Assembly: GCF_001305575.3 (NCBI RefSeq)
Contig: NZ_CP012373.2
Coordinates: 1,674,001-1,738,000 of the forward strand
Direction of reading: 5' to 3'
DNA length: 64,000 nucleotides
DNA from: Beggiatoa leptomitoformis
GTDB lineage: Bacteria; Pseudomonadota; Gammaproteobacteria; Beggiatoales; Beggiatoaceae
Part shown: in pieces, positions 54,055-63,019 of the stretch
How positions within the stretch are numbered: position 1 is the stretch's first letter
Layout of the letters: the number at the start of each line of letters is the position of its first letter
The notes under the pieces: model-generated
The model's input: only the letters and a program-made list of their open reading frames with translations
What the model was told of the DNA's origin: nothing
Databases searched by the model: none
Made by a program: the position numbers and the translations under genes

Positions 54055-55510
54055 GACGTGGCATAAAATAACTGACCCAAGCGAGGGCTAGGAAGATGAC
54101 AAAGGTGGCAGCATTAGCAGGAATTTGTAAATTAAAATCCGCAAGGCTGTGTATGAGCATAGTCGTAATCCCCATGATAACCGCAAGCGCGATGCCACGA
54201 CATAAGGGGTCACGTCGACGATACAGTGTCAATAACGCGATACTCAATGAAGATAAAACAATACAGGCGAGTAATCCTAAGCCTATCAAGCCTGTTCCTG
54301 TTGCAAACTCTAAATAATCATTGTGGGCATGGTCATAATATCCGCCTAAACCCGCTTCCCAATACTGTGGAAAAGCGACGTAGAAACTGCCTAAACCTGA
54401 GCCTAACCAGAAATAATCACGCCAGTAGTTGAGCGCGTAGAGATAGACATCACCGCGTTCTTCCCCAAGAATATGGGTCGTATTTAAACGTTGACTCAGT
54501 TGTTCTATGCCAAAAAAAGTTCCCATAATCAGTAAGTCAATAATGATTAGACTCAGCAGCAGAATAATAACCGAGCGAGCAGTATGACGGGCAAAGAGCA
54601 AGCCGATAAAGCCTGTTAAAAGAAGGCTACTGAAAAAAGCAATGTTTCCCATACGGGAACGGGTCAAAATTAAGGCAATCACGAGCACAATCAGGTATAA
54701 ACGTAAGCGCATTTTATGACTGAAAATGAAGGTTAACCATGCACGTAAGCGTTGTCGCCATGTTTCATAATGAGTATCGCGTAATTGACTGATTAACAAC
54801 CCTAATCCCATAGAAAAAGATAAAATCAGATAGTTAGCAAAATGATTACGATTAACAAATGTTCCTGTCGCAAAACCCTCATAAGCTGTTTTCGAGCGAA
54901 AAAAACCATATTCCCAACCCGTCAGTGTCATAACACTGCCATAAACCGCTTGCACTACCCCACTCATTAATAGGCAATAAGCAACCCAACGCAGCCGTGA
55001 ATGGCGATTAACAAGAACCAGTGTGAGTGTAAAAAGGAGTGCATAACTAATACTCTTTAGAAGTTCTACTCGAGTTATGTAGGGGTCTATCGATAAGGAA
55101 ATAGCGGGGGGGGGAGTGCCAAAATTTGCGAGGCGATATAGCTGAGCAGTCGCTGGAGATAGGGTATCAACCCAATAATAGGGTAGAGGAAAACACTGTA
55201 AAGTAATATAAACAAGCCAAATCCCCCACAATAATAAAACGGGCAAGGTTTGAGATAACAACGGGGGGAGCTTAATTTTTTGGCGCAAAAATAGAGTAAG
55301 CCACGCAATCCATGAACAAAAAATACCAATTTCCATCAATGCCCATGCCCATCCATGATTGCTCGCAAAAGGGATGGGAAGCCAAATAATCAGCACAAGT
55401 AATCCAATAAAAATAAAACGGTCAGATAAGGGTGGTGTTAGCATAAGAGTTGATTTAATGTTGTAAATATACAACGCTTTGTTGTAAACTTTTTTAAGTA
55501 GCGAGATCAT
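54035..55510 (-). CDS. O-antigen ligase / Wzy-type polymerase
   Basis: This integral membrane protein (up to 491 residues) has about 12 hydrophobic segments and the Wzy_C (WaaL/O-antigen ligase) signature: a large periplasmic loop with GSGLGSFYVAFPQYWEAGLG and YDHAHNDYLEFATGTGLIG. It should polymerise or ligate lipid-linked oligosaccharides at the periplasmic face. The first ATG is at 55508-55510; an ATG 22 codons later (55442-55444) begins MLTPPLSDRFIFIGLLVLI and may be the real start. Neither has a clear ribosome binding site. It is first in the minus-strand operon. Confidence 0.85.
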   Translation of the reverse strand: MISLLKKVYNKALYIYNIKSTLMLTPPLSDRFIFIGLLVLIIWLPIPFASNHGWAWALMEIGIFCSWIAWLTLFLRQKIKLPPLLSQTLPVLLLWGIWLVYITLQCFPLPYYWVDTLSPATAQLYRLANFGTPPPAISLSIDPYITRVELLKSISYALLFTLTLVLVNRHSRLRWVAYCLLMSGVVQAVYGSVMTLTGWEYGFFRSKTAYEGFATGTFVNRNHFANYLILSFSMGLGLLISQLRDTHYETWRQRLRAWLTFIFSHKMRLRLYLIVLVIALILTRSRMGNIAFFSSLLLTGFIGLLFARHTARSVIILLLSLIIIDLLIMGTFFGIEQLSQRLNTTHILGEERGDVYLYALNYWRDYFWLGSGLGSFYVAFPQYWEAGLGGYYDHAHNDYLEFATGTGLIGLGLLACIVLSSLSIALLTLYRRRDPLCRGIALAVIMGITTMLIHSLADFNLQIPANAATFVIFLALAWVSYFMPRHAPRTA

Positions 55511-55802
55511 GGCATAATATACTCAAAATCAGGATGTTTTAAGTATTAGCATTCAAGCGGTTTATTTTACTTGCTTTTACCAAAAGTTCACCATGTATTA
55601 GTAAAAATACAGCTAACAAAGCACTCGGTTTATATTAATAAATTCAAATAGTTTTTAATATAAAATGCCGCCGTGATACATATCGCATTAAATCGACTCT
55701 TTTTATCAAAGTAGTAAACTCGTTTTAAATTGGTACAATAAATGCCGATAAAAAACACAATACTACATGTAGGTGTTTTTACTATTTGAGCAAACGCTTA
55801 AC
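55511..55802. other. Divergent control region of the polysaccharide locus
   Basis: This spacer of 292 bases drives both arms of the polysaccharide locus. It is AT-rich. Near its end, AAAAACAC (55751-55758) pairs with GTGTTTTT (55773-55780), enclosing the palindrome CTACATGTAG (55763-55772), about 22 bases before the first start codon. It could affect translation or early termination. No JUMPstart motif was found. Confidence 0.45.
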
Positions 55803-56969
55803 ATGGATAATTCTATGAAACCATCAATAAACACTTTTCTAGGCTGTCTTTTATGTCTTTACACCCCTTTAACTCTCGCTGAAGGTGGTTTTCCCGTAGG
55901 TCCTACAACAGTTTATCCTTCTTTAGGTATTGATTTAGGCTATAACGATAATGTCATACAATCTAGCACGGATGAAATTGGCTCAAGTTATATGCGTCTC
56001 ACACCCTCCGTCAAGTGGGAGTTAGAACGCTTAAGTGATAAATATATAATTGGTTTTGATGCTAATGTTATTCGCTATTTTGGTAGTTCCGCAGACAATG
56101 CAGAAAATTATGGCATAACGGGTTCTACCGATTTAGATTTACCTGATAAATTTCATGCAACGCTTACAGCGGGTCATCGAAAAGATTTTGACCCCCGTGG
56201 AACAACCGATTTTGATGAAGCAGGTGACCCTAACAAGTGGGATACAACAACATTAGGCGGAAATCTCAGTTATGGTAGCCCCGGTGCAAAAGGACGCATT
56301 GAAATAAAAGCTAATTATGCGACTGTTCGTTATGATGAATCGCGCGTTGCGGCATTAACCGATAGGGATAGTTTAGGATTTGGTGGGGCATTTCATTATC
56401 GTGTACAACCAAAAACCTATGTTTTTGTGAATCTTGATATCACTGATAACACATATAAAACTAGCTCCCGTTTTGACAGTAAAGAGTATCGTTATGGCTT
56501 AGGCGCAAGCTGGTTTGCAACAGCTAAAACCACAGGAACAGTCAATTTTGGATACAGTAATAGAGATATGGAGGATGACACTATGTCAGATTATACAGGC
56601 ACATATCTACAAGCTATACTGAATTGGCGACCAAGAACTTACTCACTTTTTGATGTCGTTGCCTCAAGAATGACTGGGGAAAATAAAGGTTTTGGCGATT
56701 ATACCTTAACCAATGCGCTGGGCTTGGCATGGACTTATGCGTGGAATACGCGACTGTCTTCTACAGCAGGGTATGATTATGCTGATATTAGTTTTGGGGG
56801 AACCGATAGAAATGATGATAAAAACAGCGTGTATCTTAACCTCAATTATCAGATGCGTCGGTGGTTAAGTTTGCGCAGTGGCATTAATATTGTGAATTTC
56901 ACCTCTAATTATCCTGATGAAGACTATGATCAACGAGTAGTATCCTTGACGTTATTTTCTAGCTTTTAA
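55803..56969 (+). CDS. Outer-membrane beta-barrel protein of the polysaccharide locus
   Basis: The protein (about 388 residues) has a signal peptide (MKPSINTFLGCLLCLYTPLTLA from the second Met) and a mature region of alternating amphipathic strands such as NLDITDNTYKTSSRF and LSSTAGYDYADISFGG, ending in SLTLFSSF with a terminal Phe typical of barrel proteins. It resembles the BBP2 family of putative outer-membrane channels found in exopolysaccharide operons (VpsM/EpsL-like). The ATG at 55803 or the one at 55815 may start it; an upstream GTG lies in the leader hairpin. It may form or support the export pore. Confidence 0.83.
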   Translation: MDNSMKPSINTFLGCLLCLYTPLTLAEGGFPVGPTTVYPSLGIDLGYNDNVIQSSTDEIGSSYMRLTPSVKWELERLSDKYIIGFDANVIRYFGSSADNAENYGITGSTDLDLPDKFHATLTAGHRKDFDPRGTTDFDEAGDPNKWDTTTLGGNLSYGSPGAKGRIEIKANYATVRYDESRVAALTDRDSLGFGGAFHYRVQPKTYVFVNLDITDNTYKTSSRFDSKEYRYGLGASWFATAKTTGTVNFGYSNRDMEDDTMSDYTGTYLQAILNWRPRTYSLFDVVASRMTGENKGFGDYTLTNALGLAWTYAWNTRLSSTAGYDYADISFGGTDRNDDKNSVYLNLNYQMRRWLSLRSGINIVNFTSNYPDEDYDQRVVSLTLFSSF

Positions 56970-56988
56970 TTAGGTATTGAGAAAGCAA

Positions 56989-57555
56989 ATGTGTATTAAA
57001 CAGTTTTTAATGCTGGTCAGCCTTTGTTTATTGCTGACAGCATGTGGTGGTGACGATTACTCTAAAGAAATCCCTATAAACCCAACAGGTATTGCGGATT
57101 TATCTGGTTATCAACTGGCGAGTGGTGATCAAATTACAATCACGGTATTTGGTGAGGAAAGCCTGAGCGGTAATTATCGGCTAAGTGATGCAGGAACAGT
57201 TTCTTATCCGCTACTTGGCGAATTACAAGCATCTGGTTTAACCATTGGTGAGTTAGAAAAATTAATCGCAACTCGTTTGGTTGAAGGCAAATACCTCGTT
57301 ACGCCTAAAGTCACGGTTTCTAGCATGGAATACCGTAAGTTTTTTATTAATGGTGAAGTAAAAACACCCGGTGGATATGCGTTCTCTCCCGGTTTAACCA
57401 TTTTAAAAGCCGCGTCTCTAGCAGGTGGTTTTACCGAGCGTGCTTCGCGACGCAAGATTTATATTTTGCGTGAGGGGAATAAACCTATTCAAGCAGAATT
57501 ACATACTTACATACAACCAGGTGATATTATCACCGTAGAAGAGAGCTTCTTCTAG
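56989..57555 (+). CDS. Polysaccharide export lipoprotein, Wza-like
   Basis: This 188-residue lipoprotein has lipobox LTAC, the Poly_export domain (YQLASGDQITITVFGEESLS, VSYPLLGELQASGLTIGELE) and one SLBB domain (FFINGEVKTPGGYAFSPGLT). It is shorter than E. coli Wza (which has extra domains and a C-terminal helix), so it resembles the short export proteins that need a separate outer-membrane barrel. The preceding gene could provide that barrel. ATG 56989 is preferred to a TTG four codons upstream. Confidence 0.92.
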   Translation: MCIKQFLMLVSLCLLLTACGGDDYSKEIPINPTGIADLSGYQLASGDQITITVFGEESLSGNYRLSDAGTVSYPLLGELQASGLTIGELEKLIATRLVEGKYLVTPKVTVSSMEYRKFFINGEVKTPGGYAFSPGLTILKAASLAGGFTERASRRKIYILREGNKPIQAELHTYIQPGDIITVEESFF

Positions 57556-57588
57556 TTACCTATCGTTTTTTACAACTTCAAGGAAGGC

Positions 57589-59856
57589 ATGGTGTTAGTT
57601 AATAACACCATTCGGTTTATGAACTTCACCCAAAAACAGCTTACATCCAGTGAGTTTACTAACAGTGTTGATGAAAACGAGGTTGATTTACGAGTTTATC
57701 TCAATATTATTAATCGCTACAAATGGCGTATTCTGCGTTTAACCCTATTAATTGGATTATTAGCATGGTTAATTAGTTACACTTTACAGCCTATTTATAC
57801 AGCGACCACAACATTTTTAATTAATGTAGAATCCCCCAACATTGTTTCTGTTCAAGAATTTAGTGTCAGAAATGATCAGATGAAAACGCAGATAGACATT
57901 CTCAGTTCTATGCAAGTCTGGGAAGAAACCGTCGCACGCATACAAAAACAATTTCCCGAAAAATTCCAGCCACAACCTAGAAAAATACCCAGTCTTTTTG
58001 GAATGCCACTGGATTGGCAAACATGGTTAAGCGATTGGGGAATCAGCACAACCCCTGTGCCACCAACAAATGCCTTAGAGCCGCCTCGATTACCTTCAAA
58101 AGGTTATTTAGTTATCCAAGATACTAAAGGCAGTCAAATCGTTGCTATAGCCTATGATTCACCCGACCCAGAATTAGCCAGTGCAATACCCAATACTTTA
58201 GCCGAAGTTTATGTAGAAAATGACCTAGAATCACGGTTACAAATGACTCAAAAAGCAACTGTTTGGCTGACAGAGCGGCTAGATGGTTTGCGTGGCAAAT
58301 TAGAAGACTCAGAAAAGAATTTGCAAGGCTTTACGGAGAGTCAAAAACTGGTTGATGTTGCAGGTGTAAAAAGCGTTGCATCACAAGAACTCTCACAGAT
58401 TAGTTTAGATTTAGGGTCAGCTCGGCGCAAACTGGCAGAAACCAGTAATATGTATGAGCAAATTCAACGGGCTAAAGGCAAACCATTAGACGTGTTAGTA
58501 ACCATTCCCGCCGTGTTTGCTGATCCCCTAGTCGGTAGTTTAAAGTCAACAGAAGTAGGCTTAGAACAAAAAGCCTCAGAATTAGGGAAACGCTATGGCA
58601 GCCAACATCCTGAAATGATTGCAGTTAAAACGGAGTTGGAAACTAACCGAGCCAATTTAGCCCGTGCGGTACAACGAATTATTGATAGTGTTACAAAGCA
58701 ATACGAAGTAGATCGGGCGAATGTTGCAACCCTAGATCGTAGTATGCGCCAAAAAGAAGGCGAGATTCAAAGTATCAATCGTAAACAATATGATTTAGGT
58801 GTACGCCAACGTGATGTTGAAGCCAACCGCCAACTGTATGATATGTTTCTGGCACGGTTTAAAGAAACAGGTGTCACTCAAACGGAACAAAAAACCATTG
58901 GGCGAATCGTGGATGCCGCTGTTACACCGACAACAGCTTATAAACCGAAAAAACTCAAATTAGTTGCGGTTGCGATGATTGCAGGGTTACTTTTCTCTAT
59001 TTTCCTCGCCTTTTTACTAGAGCATTTGAACAATACCTTAAAACATGGTGACGATGTGGAACAAAAGTTAGGCATGTCACTGCTGGGTATTCTGCCAAGA
59101 TTAACCAATCGTAAAAGTAAACAAAGACCTTTATTTGTCTTTGTGGAGGAAGAACACTCCTACTTTGCAGAATCTATTCGCAGTATGCGAACGGGTATCA
59201 TGCTATCAAATGTGGATAATCCCCATAAAACATTACTCGTCACTTCATCCTTACCCGCTGAAGGAAAAACCACCTTTGCAACTAATCAAGCCTTTGCCTT
59301 GGGGCAATTAGATAAAACCGTGTTGATTGATGCAGATATGCGTCGTCCTTCTGTTGGTAAAGGCTTTGGACTGACTGACAACGCACCCGGTTTGTCTGAA
59401 ATGGTTGCGGGAACGAAACCATTTACGGAATGTATTCATCGTTTGGAAGGGGTGGATATAGACCTTATCCCTAGTGGTATGCTGCCCCCCAATCCGTTAG
59501 AGCTGTTATCATCACAACATTTTGCAGAAGTATTAAAAGAGCTGGAAAAGCAATATAAATATGTTGTTATCGACAGTGCGCCTATACATGCTGTGAGTGA
59601 CGCGCTCATGATTGCAAAAGTTGCTAGTGCCGTTATTTATGTGACTAAAGCAGACTTTACCCCTTATCAGTTGATTAGAGGGGATATTAGACGTTTAATG
59701 CTTATTAATAAAACGCCTATAGGTGTTGTGCTTAATCAGGTTATTCCTAAAGAACTGTCACGATATTATGGTACTAAATACGGCTACTATGGCGGTTATA
59801 GCGATTATTACGGCACATACGGTTCGTCTGCTACGAAAAAAATTGTTGCCAGTTGA
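57589..59856 (+). CDS. Polysaccharide copolymerase with bacterial tyrosine kinase (Wzz-BY-kinase)
   Basis: The 755-residue protein has a Wzz domain with TM1 at about 53-70, a long periplasmic coiled-coil region (about 225-435), a GNVR-like segment, TM2 at about 460-480, then a cytoplasmic BY-kinase domain: Walker A SSLPAEGKTT (K560), Walker A' VLIDADMRRPS and Walker B VVIDSAPI. The C-terminal tail holds nine tyrosines between residues 726 and 744, the autophosphorylation cluster. It controls chain length and links export to the Wza-like protein. AAGGAAGGC before the ATG supports the start. Confidence 0.95.
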   Translation: MVLVNNTIRFMNFTQKQLTSSEFTNSVDENEVDLRVYLNIINRYKWRILRLTLLIGLLAWLISYTLQPIYTATTTFLINVESPNIVSVQEFSVRNDQMKTQIDILSSMQVWEETVARIQKQFPEKFQPQPRKIPSLFGMPLDWQTWLSDWGISTTPVPPTNALEPPRLPSKGYLVIQDTKGSQIVAIAYDSPDPELASAIPNTLAEVYVENDLESRLQMTQKATVWLTERLDGLRGKLEDSEKNLQGFTESQKLVDVAGVKSVASQELSQISLDLGSARRKLAETSNMYEQIQRAKGKPLDVLVTIPAVFADPLVGSLKSTEVGLEQKASELGKRYGSQHPEMIAVKTELETNRANLARAVQRIIDSVTKQYEVDRANVATLDRSMRQKEGEIQSINRKQYDLGVRQRDVEANRQLYDMFLARFKETGVTQTEQKTIGRIVDAAVTPTTAYKPKKLKLVAVAMIAGLLFSIFLAFLLEHLNNTLKHGDDVEQKLGMSLLGILPRLTNRKSKQRPLFVFVEEEHSYFAESIRSMRTGIMLSNVDNPHKTLLVTSSLPAEGKTTFATNQAFALGQLDKTVLIDADMRRPSVGKGFGLTDNAPGLSEMVAGTKPFTECIHRLEGVDIDLIPSGMLPPNPLELLSSQHFAEVLKELEKQYKYVVIDSAPIHAVSDALMIAKVASAVIYVTKADFTPYQLIRGDIRRLMLINKTPIGVVLNQVIPKELSRYYGTKYGYYGGYSDYYGTYGSSATKKIVAS

Positions 59857-59891
59857 GTGTGTTGCAGTACGTCAAAGGAATATAGAATAAA

Positions 59892-60575
59892 ATGCGATAT
59901 TCTCAAATACTTATTAAACTCATGAATACGTGTTTTATTCTTGGCTTAATTATCCTTATTTATTATGCAGGGTGTTGGGGAATTGCGGATGCTTTAACCC
60001 GTCAAGTGCGCCAAGAAATGCGCCAGTGGACAAAATCACCCACCCATTTAACGCAAGACCGTTGGACAATTGTTCAACAGAAAACCCAACAACTTGCTTT
60101 TTTAACACCAAATGCGCCAGACCTACTAGAATTACAAGCACAATTAAGCCATTGGCAACTGCGTTTCGTTACCTATGATTCCCTCTCACTCTATGAAGAT
60201 TTACAAACGCAAGCCTTGAATTATTTTTTACAATCTGTTCGTACTAGACCGAGTTCCGCCTACACATGGAATAATATTACACTCTTAAAATATTATTTAC
60301 GTCAATATGATAAGCAATTTTTTCAGGCGTTAGACAATACTGCCTCACTGGGAAAATGGGAACCACTTATTCAACAAGATATTGTAGAAACAGGGTTAAT
60401 TAACTGGCATCGCCTGCCCGCTTCCTCACAGTTGACTGTTATATACATGATTGAACGTGGGTTGAGTATGCCCTTTAATCAAATGTCAACACTTATTCAA
60501 CGTTATCATCGTCGTGCAACTATTTGTCAAAATCGACAATCCAATACCCCTTTACTAGCCAGTACCTGTTCATAA
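59892..60575 (+). CDS. VpsP-like polysaccharide locus protein
   Basis: The 227-residue protein has one N-terminal membrane anchor (about 8-33) and a helical extracytoplasmic domain with SLYEDLQTQALNYFLQSVRT, RPSSAYTWNNITLLKYYLRQ and the FQALDNTASLGKWEPLIQQD segment. This matches my recollection of VpsP-family proteins, which occur only in exopolysaccharide operons and have no known activity. It follows the copolymerase by 35 bases and is likely co-transcribed. Confidence 0.72.
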   Translation: MRYSQILIKLMNTCFILGLIILIYYAGCWGIADALTRQVRQEMRQWTKSPTHLTQDRWTIVQQKTQQLAFLTPNAPDLLELQAQLSHWQLRFVTYDSLSLYEDLQTQALNYFLQSVRTRPSSAYTWNNITLLKYYLRQYDKQFFQALDNTASLGKWEPLIQQDIVETGLINWHRLPASSQLTVIYMIERGLSMPFNQMSTLIQRYHRRATICQNRQSNTPLLASTCS

Positions 60576-60591
60576 GCGGAGTTATCTGAAA

Positions 60592-61575
60592 ATGCAATCG
60601 CCTATTCGTTCTCTTCTCATTTATCTGGGCTTAAGTCTCAGCCTATTGACCAGTCCTTCCTTATTTGCAGCGGAGGACACTCGCTATATTCATGTTGGCT
60701 CAGGCAGTGTGATTAATCTCTACTTTCCAACAGGGGGATTTTTATGTAGTGGATTAAATGAAAAATTTGCAACACATCACTTACGCTGCACGGTAGAACT
60801 AACGGCGGGTGGAATAGAAAATTTGGAAAAAGTTGCCGAAGGGAAACTTCAATTTGGTTTTACTGAAGCTGATTGGCAAACACAAGCTTATGAAAAATAT
60901 AAAAATTTACGCTCAGTTTTTTCCATTTTTGACGAAGTCTTCACGGTTGTTGTCAGAGCAGATGCAAATGTTAAAACCTTAGATGACTTAAAAGGTAAAC
61001 GCATTAACATTGGAGAAGCGGGCTCAGGACAACGCGCTTCTATGGAAAATCTTATGCAAGCTTTTGGTTGGGATAACACCATGTTTCAAGCGTTTGCAAT
61101 TCGTGATGTTGACCAAGCTGACGCGCTTTGTCATAACCAAATTGATGCATTTGTTTATATGACAGGACACCCTAGTGTTTCTGTCCGTCAAGCAATAGAT
61201 ACGGGTCGACAACGGGAATTATCAGAGAAATACTGTGATGAAGCGACCATTCTAAACGTCAGTGGTAATGCAGTTGAACAATTTATTGCAAAACAAAAGG
61301 ATTACCACACAGCCATCATTGCAGGCAATACTTATGAACGTCATCCAAATGATATATCTAGTTTTAGTACCAAAGCAACCCTTGTTACCAGTACAGATGT
61401 TCCAGATGACATCGTGTATGAAGTCGTGAAAACGGTTTTTTCTAGCTTTGCTGAAGGAAAAAAACTCCACCCTGTTTTTGCCAATTTAACCCCCGCAAAA
61501 ATGATGTTAGGGAATACTGCCCCTCTTCATGCGGGTGCTGCAAAATACTACCGCGAACAAGGTTGGATTAAGTAA
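60592..61575 (+). CDS. TAXI-family TRAP solute-binding protein
   Basis: The 327-residue precursor has a signal peptide (cleavage near SLFA-AED, residue 26-27) and the TAXI-binding-protein layout: YIHVGSGSVINLYFPTGGFL, CTVELTAGGIENLEKVAEGK, FGFTEADWQTQAY, LKGKRINIGEAGSGQRASME, and a second lobe with ALCHNQIDAFVYMTGHPS. Such proteins normally feed a TRAP membrane transporter (for glutamate or other small acids). No TRAP membrane gene is present in this window; it is embedded in a polysaccharide operon. It may have been reused as a periplasmic ligand sensor or enzyme partner. Confidence 0.9.
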   Translation: MQSPIRSLLIYLGLSLSLLTSPSLFAAEDTRYIHVGSGSVINLYFPTGGFLCSGLNEKFATHHLRCTVELTAGGIENLEKVAEGKLQFGFTEADWQTQAYEKYKNLRSVFSIFDEVFTVVVRADANVKTLDDLKGKRINIGEAGSGQRASMENLMQAFGWDNTMFQAFAIRDVDQADALCHNQIDAFVYMTGHPSVSVRQAIDTGRQRELSEKYCDEATILNVSGNAVEQFIAKQKDYHTAIIAGNTYERHPNDISSFSTKATLVTSTDVPDDIVYEVVKTVFSSFAEGKKLHPVFANLTPAKMMLGNTAPLHAGAAKYYREQGWIK

Positions 61576-61587
61576 GGAACGCTTATT

Positions 61588-63000
61588 ATGGCAGGTGGTT
61601 TAATTCGTCCCCATCATGCGAAACTGGCTGTTTTATTTCGTCTTGTGGATGCACTTTGGATAGGTGGGACGCTGTGGCTTCTTGCTTGGCAATGGAATGT
61701 TTTTTGGGAACATAGCTACTACTTGTCCACCACCTTGCTTGCAATGGGGCTATTTTTTTTTATTGCTGAATTCAATAATCTTTATCATTCATGGCGGGGC
61801 GGTGCGCTGGTTGGCGAAATTCAAATTATTTGGCGTATTTGGTTTTTGGTAACAGGCATTCTTCTTATTTTAGGGTTTACCTTCAAAGCCTCAGACTACC
61901 TTTCACGCTCGGTTATTCTTACATGGCTGGTTTTTGTTCCCATTATTTTGAGTTTATGGCGTTTAACATTACGCTCATTACTTGGCTATTTACGCGAATC
62001 AGGTAGAAATGGCAGAACTGCGATTATTATTGGTGCTGACACGCTAGGAATAGAGTTTGCTAAAACATTATTAGAACGTCCAGAAACAGGCATACGCTTA
62101 TACGGTTTTTGTGACGACTTTAAACCCGTAACAGAACAGCCGCTGATAATCAACACCACAATAAATTGTTTAGGCACGCCAGATGTTGCCTTAGAACTTG
62201 CCAGAACAGGTGCAATCGACCTTGTTTATATTGCACTTCCTATGAAAGCTGAGACCCGCATACAAGAGTTAGTAACCGCTTTTGCAGATGCAACCGCTTC
62301 TGTTTATATCCTCCTTCCAGACTTATTCATGCTAGAAATGCTTCATGCGCGACTTGTTAATTTTGGCGATTTTTCTGCGGTTAGCATTTATGAAACCCCC
62401 TTTTCAGGCTATGGTGCATGGATAAAACGCCTAGAAGACATGCTATTAGCCAGTTTTATCCTGACACTAATCAGCATACCCATGCTTGTCATTGCCTGTT
62501 TAATCAGATTTACCTCTAAAGGTGAAATTCTCTTTAAACAATATCGCTATGGATTAAATGGTGAAGTCATTGAAGTTTGGAAATTTCGCACTATGCATGT
62601 TTGTGAAAATGGCGAACAAGTCACCCAAGCGCAACGTAATGACCCACGTATTACCGCGTTGGGTGGTTTTTTACGTCGGACATCACTAGACGAACTACCA
62701 CAGTTTATTAATGTCTTACAAGGACGTATGTCCATTGTAGGCCCTCGCCCACATGCTGTTGCGCATAATGAACAATACCGCAAACTGATTCCCCGCTACA
62801 TGTTACGTCACAAAGTAAAACCCGGAATTACAGGCTGGGCGCAAATCAATGGCTGGCGTGGTGAAACAGACACCTTAGAAAAAATGGCAAAACGGGTAGA
62901 GTACGATTTAGAATACATCCGCAACTGGTCAGTTTGGTTAGACTTAGAAATTATTTTTGCGACCATTTATAAAGGCTTTCTTAACAAAAACGCCTACTAA
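61588..63000 (+). CDS. Undecaprenyl-phosphate sugar phosphotransferase, WcaJ-like
   Basis: This 470-residue initiating transferase places the first sugar-1-phosphate on undecaprenyl phosphate. It has four N-terminal membrane segments, a CoA-binding-like middle domain (TAIIIGADTLGIEF) and the polyprenyl glycosylphosphotransferase domain: KRLEDMLLASFILTLISIPM, EVIEVWKFRTMHV, RRTSLDELPQFINVLQ and GRMSIVGPRPHAVAHNEQYR, ending in KPGITGWAQINGWRGETDT. It closes the assembly set with the divergent polymerase and glycosyltransferase. The sugar is likely glucose or galactose. Confidence 0.94.
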   Translation: MAGGLIRPHHAKLAVLFRLVDALWIGGTLWLLAWQWNVFWEHSYYLSTTLLAMGLFFFIAEFNNLYHSWRGGALVGEIQIIWRIWFLVTGILLILGFTFKASDYLSRSVILTWLVFVPIILSLWRLTLRSLLGYLRESGRNGRTAIIIGADTLGIEFAKTLLERPETGIRLYGFCDDFKPVTEQPLIINTTINCLGTPDVALELARTGAIDLVYIALPMKAETRIQELVTAFADATASVYILLPDLFMLEMLHARLVNFGDFSAVSIYETPFSGYGAWIKRLEDMLLASFILTLISIPMLVIACLIRFTSKGEILFKQYRYGLNGEVIEVWKFRTMHVCENGEQVTQAQRNDPRITALGGFLRRTSLDELPQFINVLQGRMSIVGPRPHAVAHNEQYRKLIPRYMLRHKVKPGITGWAQINGWRGETDTLEKMAKRVEYDLEYIRNWSVWLDLEIIFATIYKGFLNKNAY

Positions 63001-63019
63001 CCGTACAGGATATTATCTC

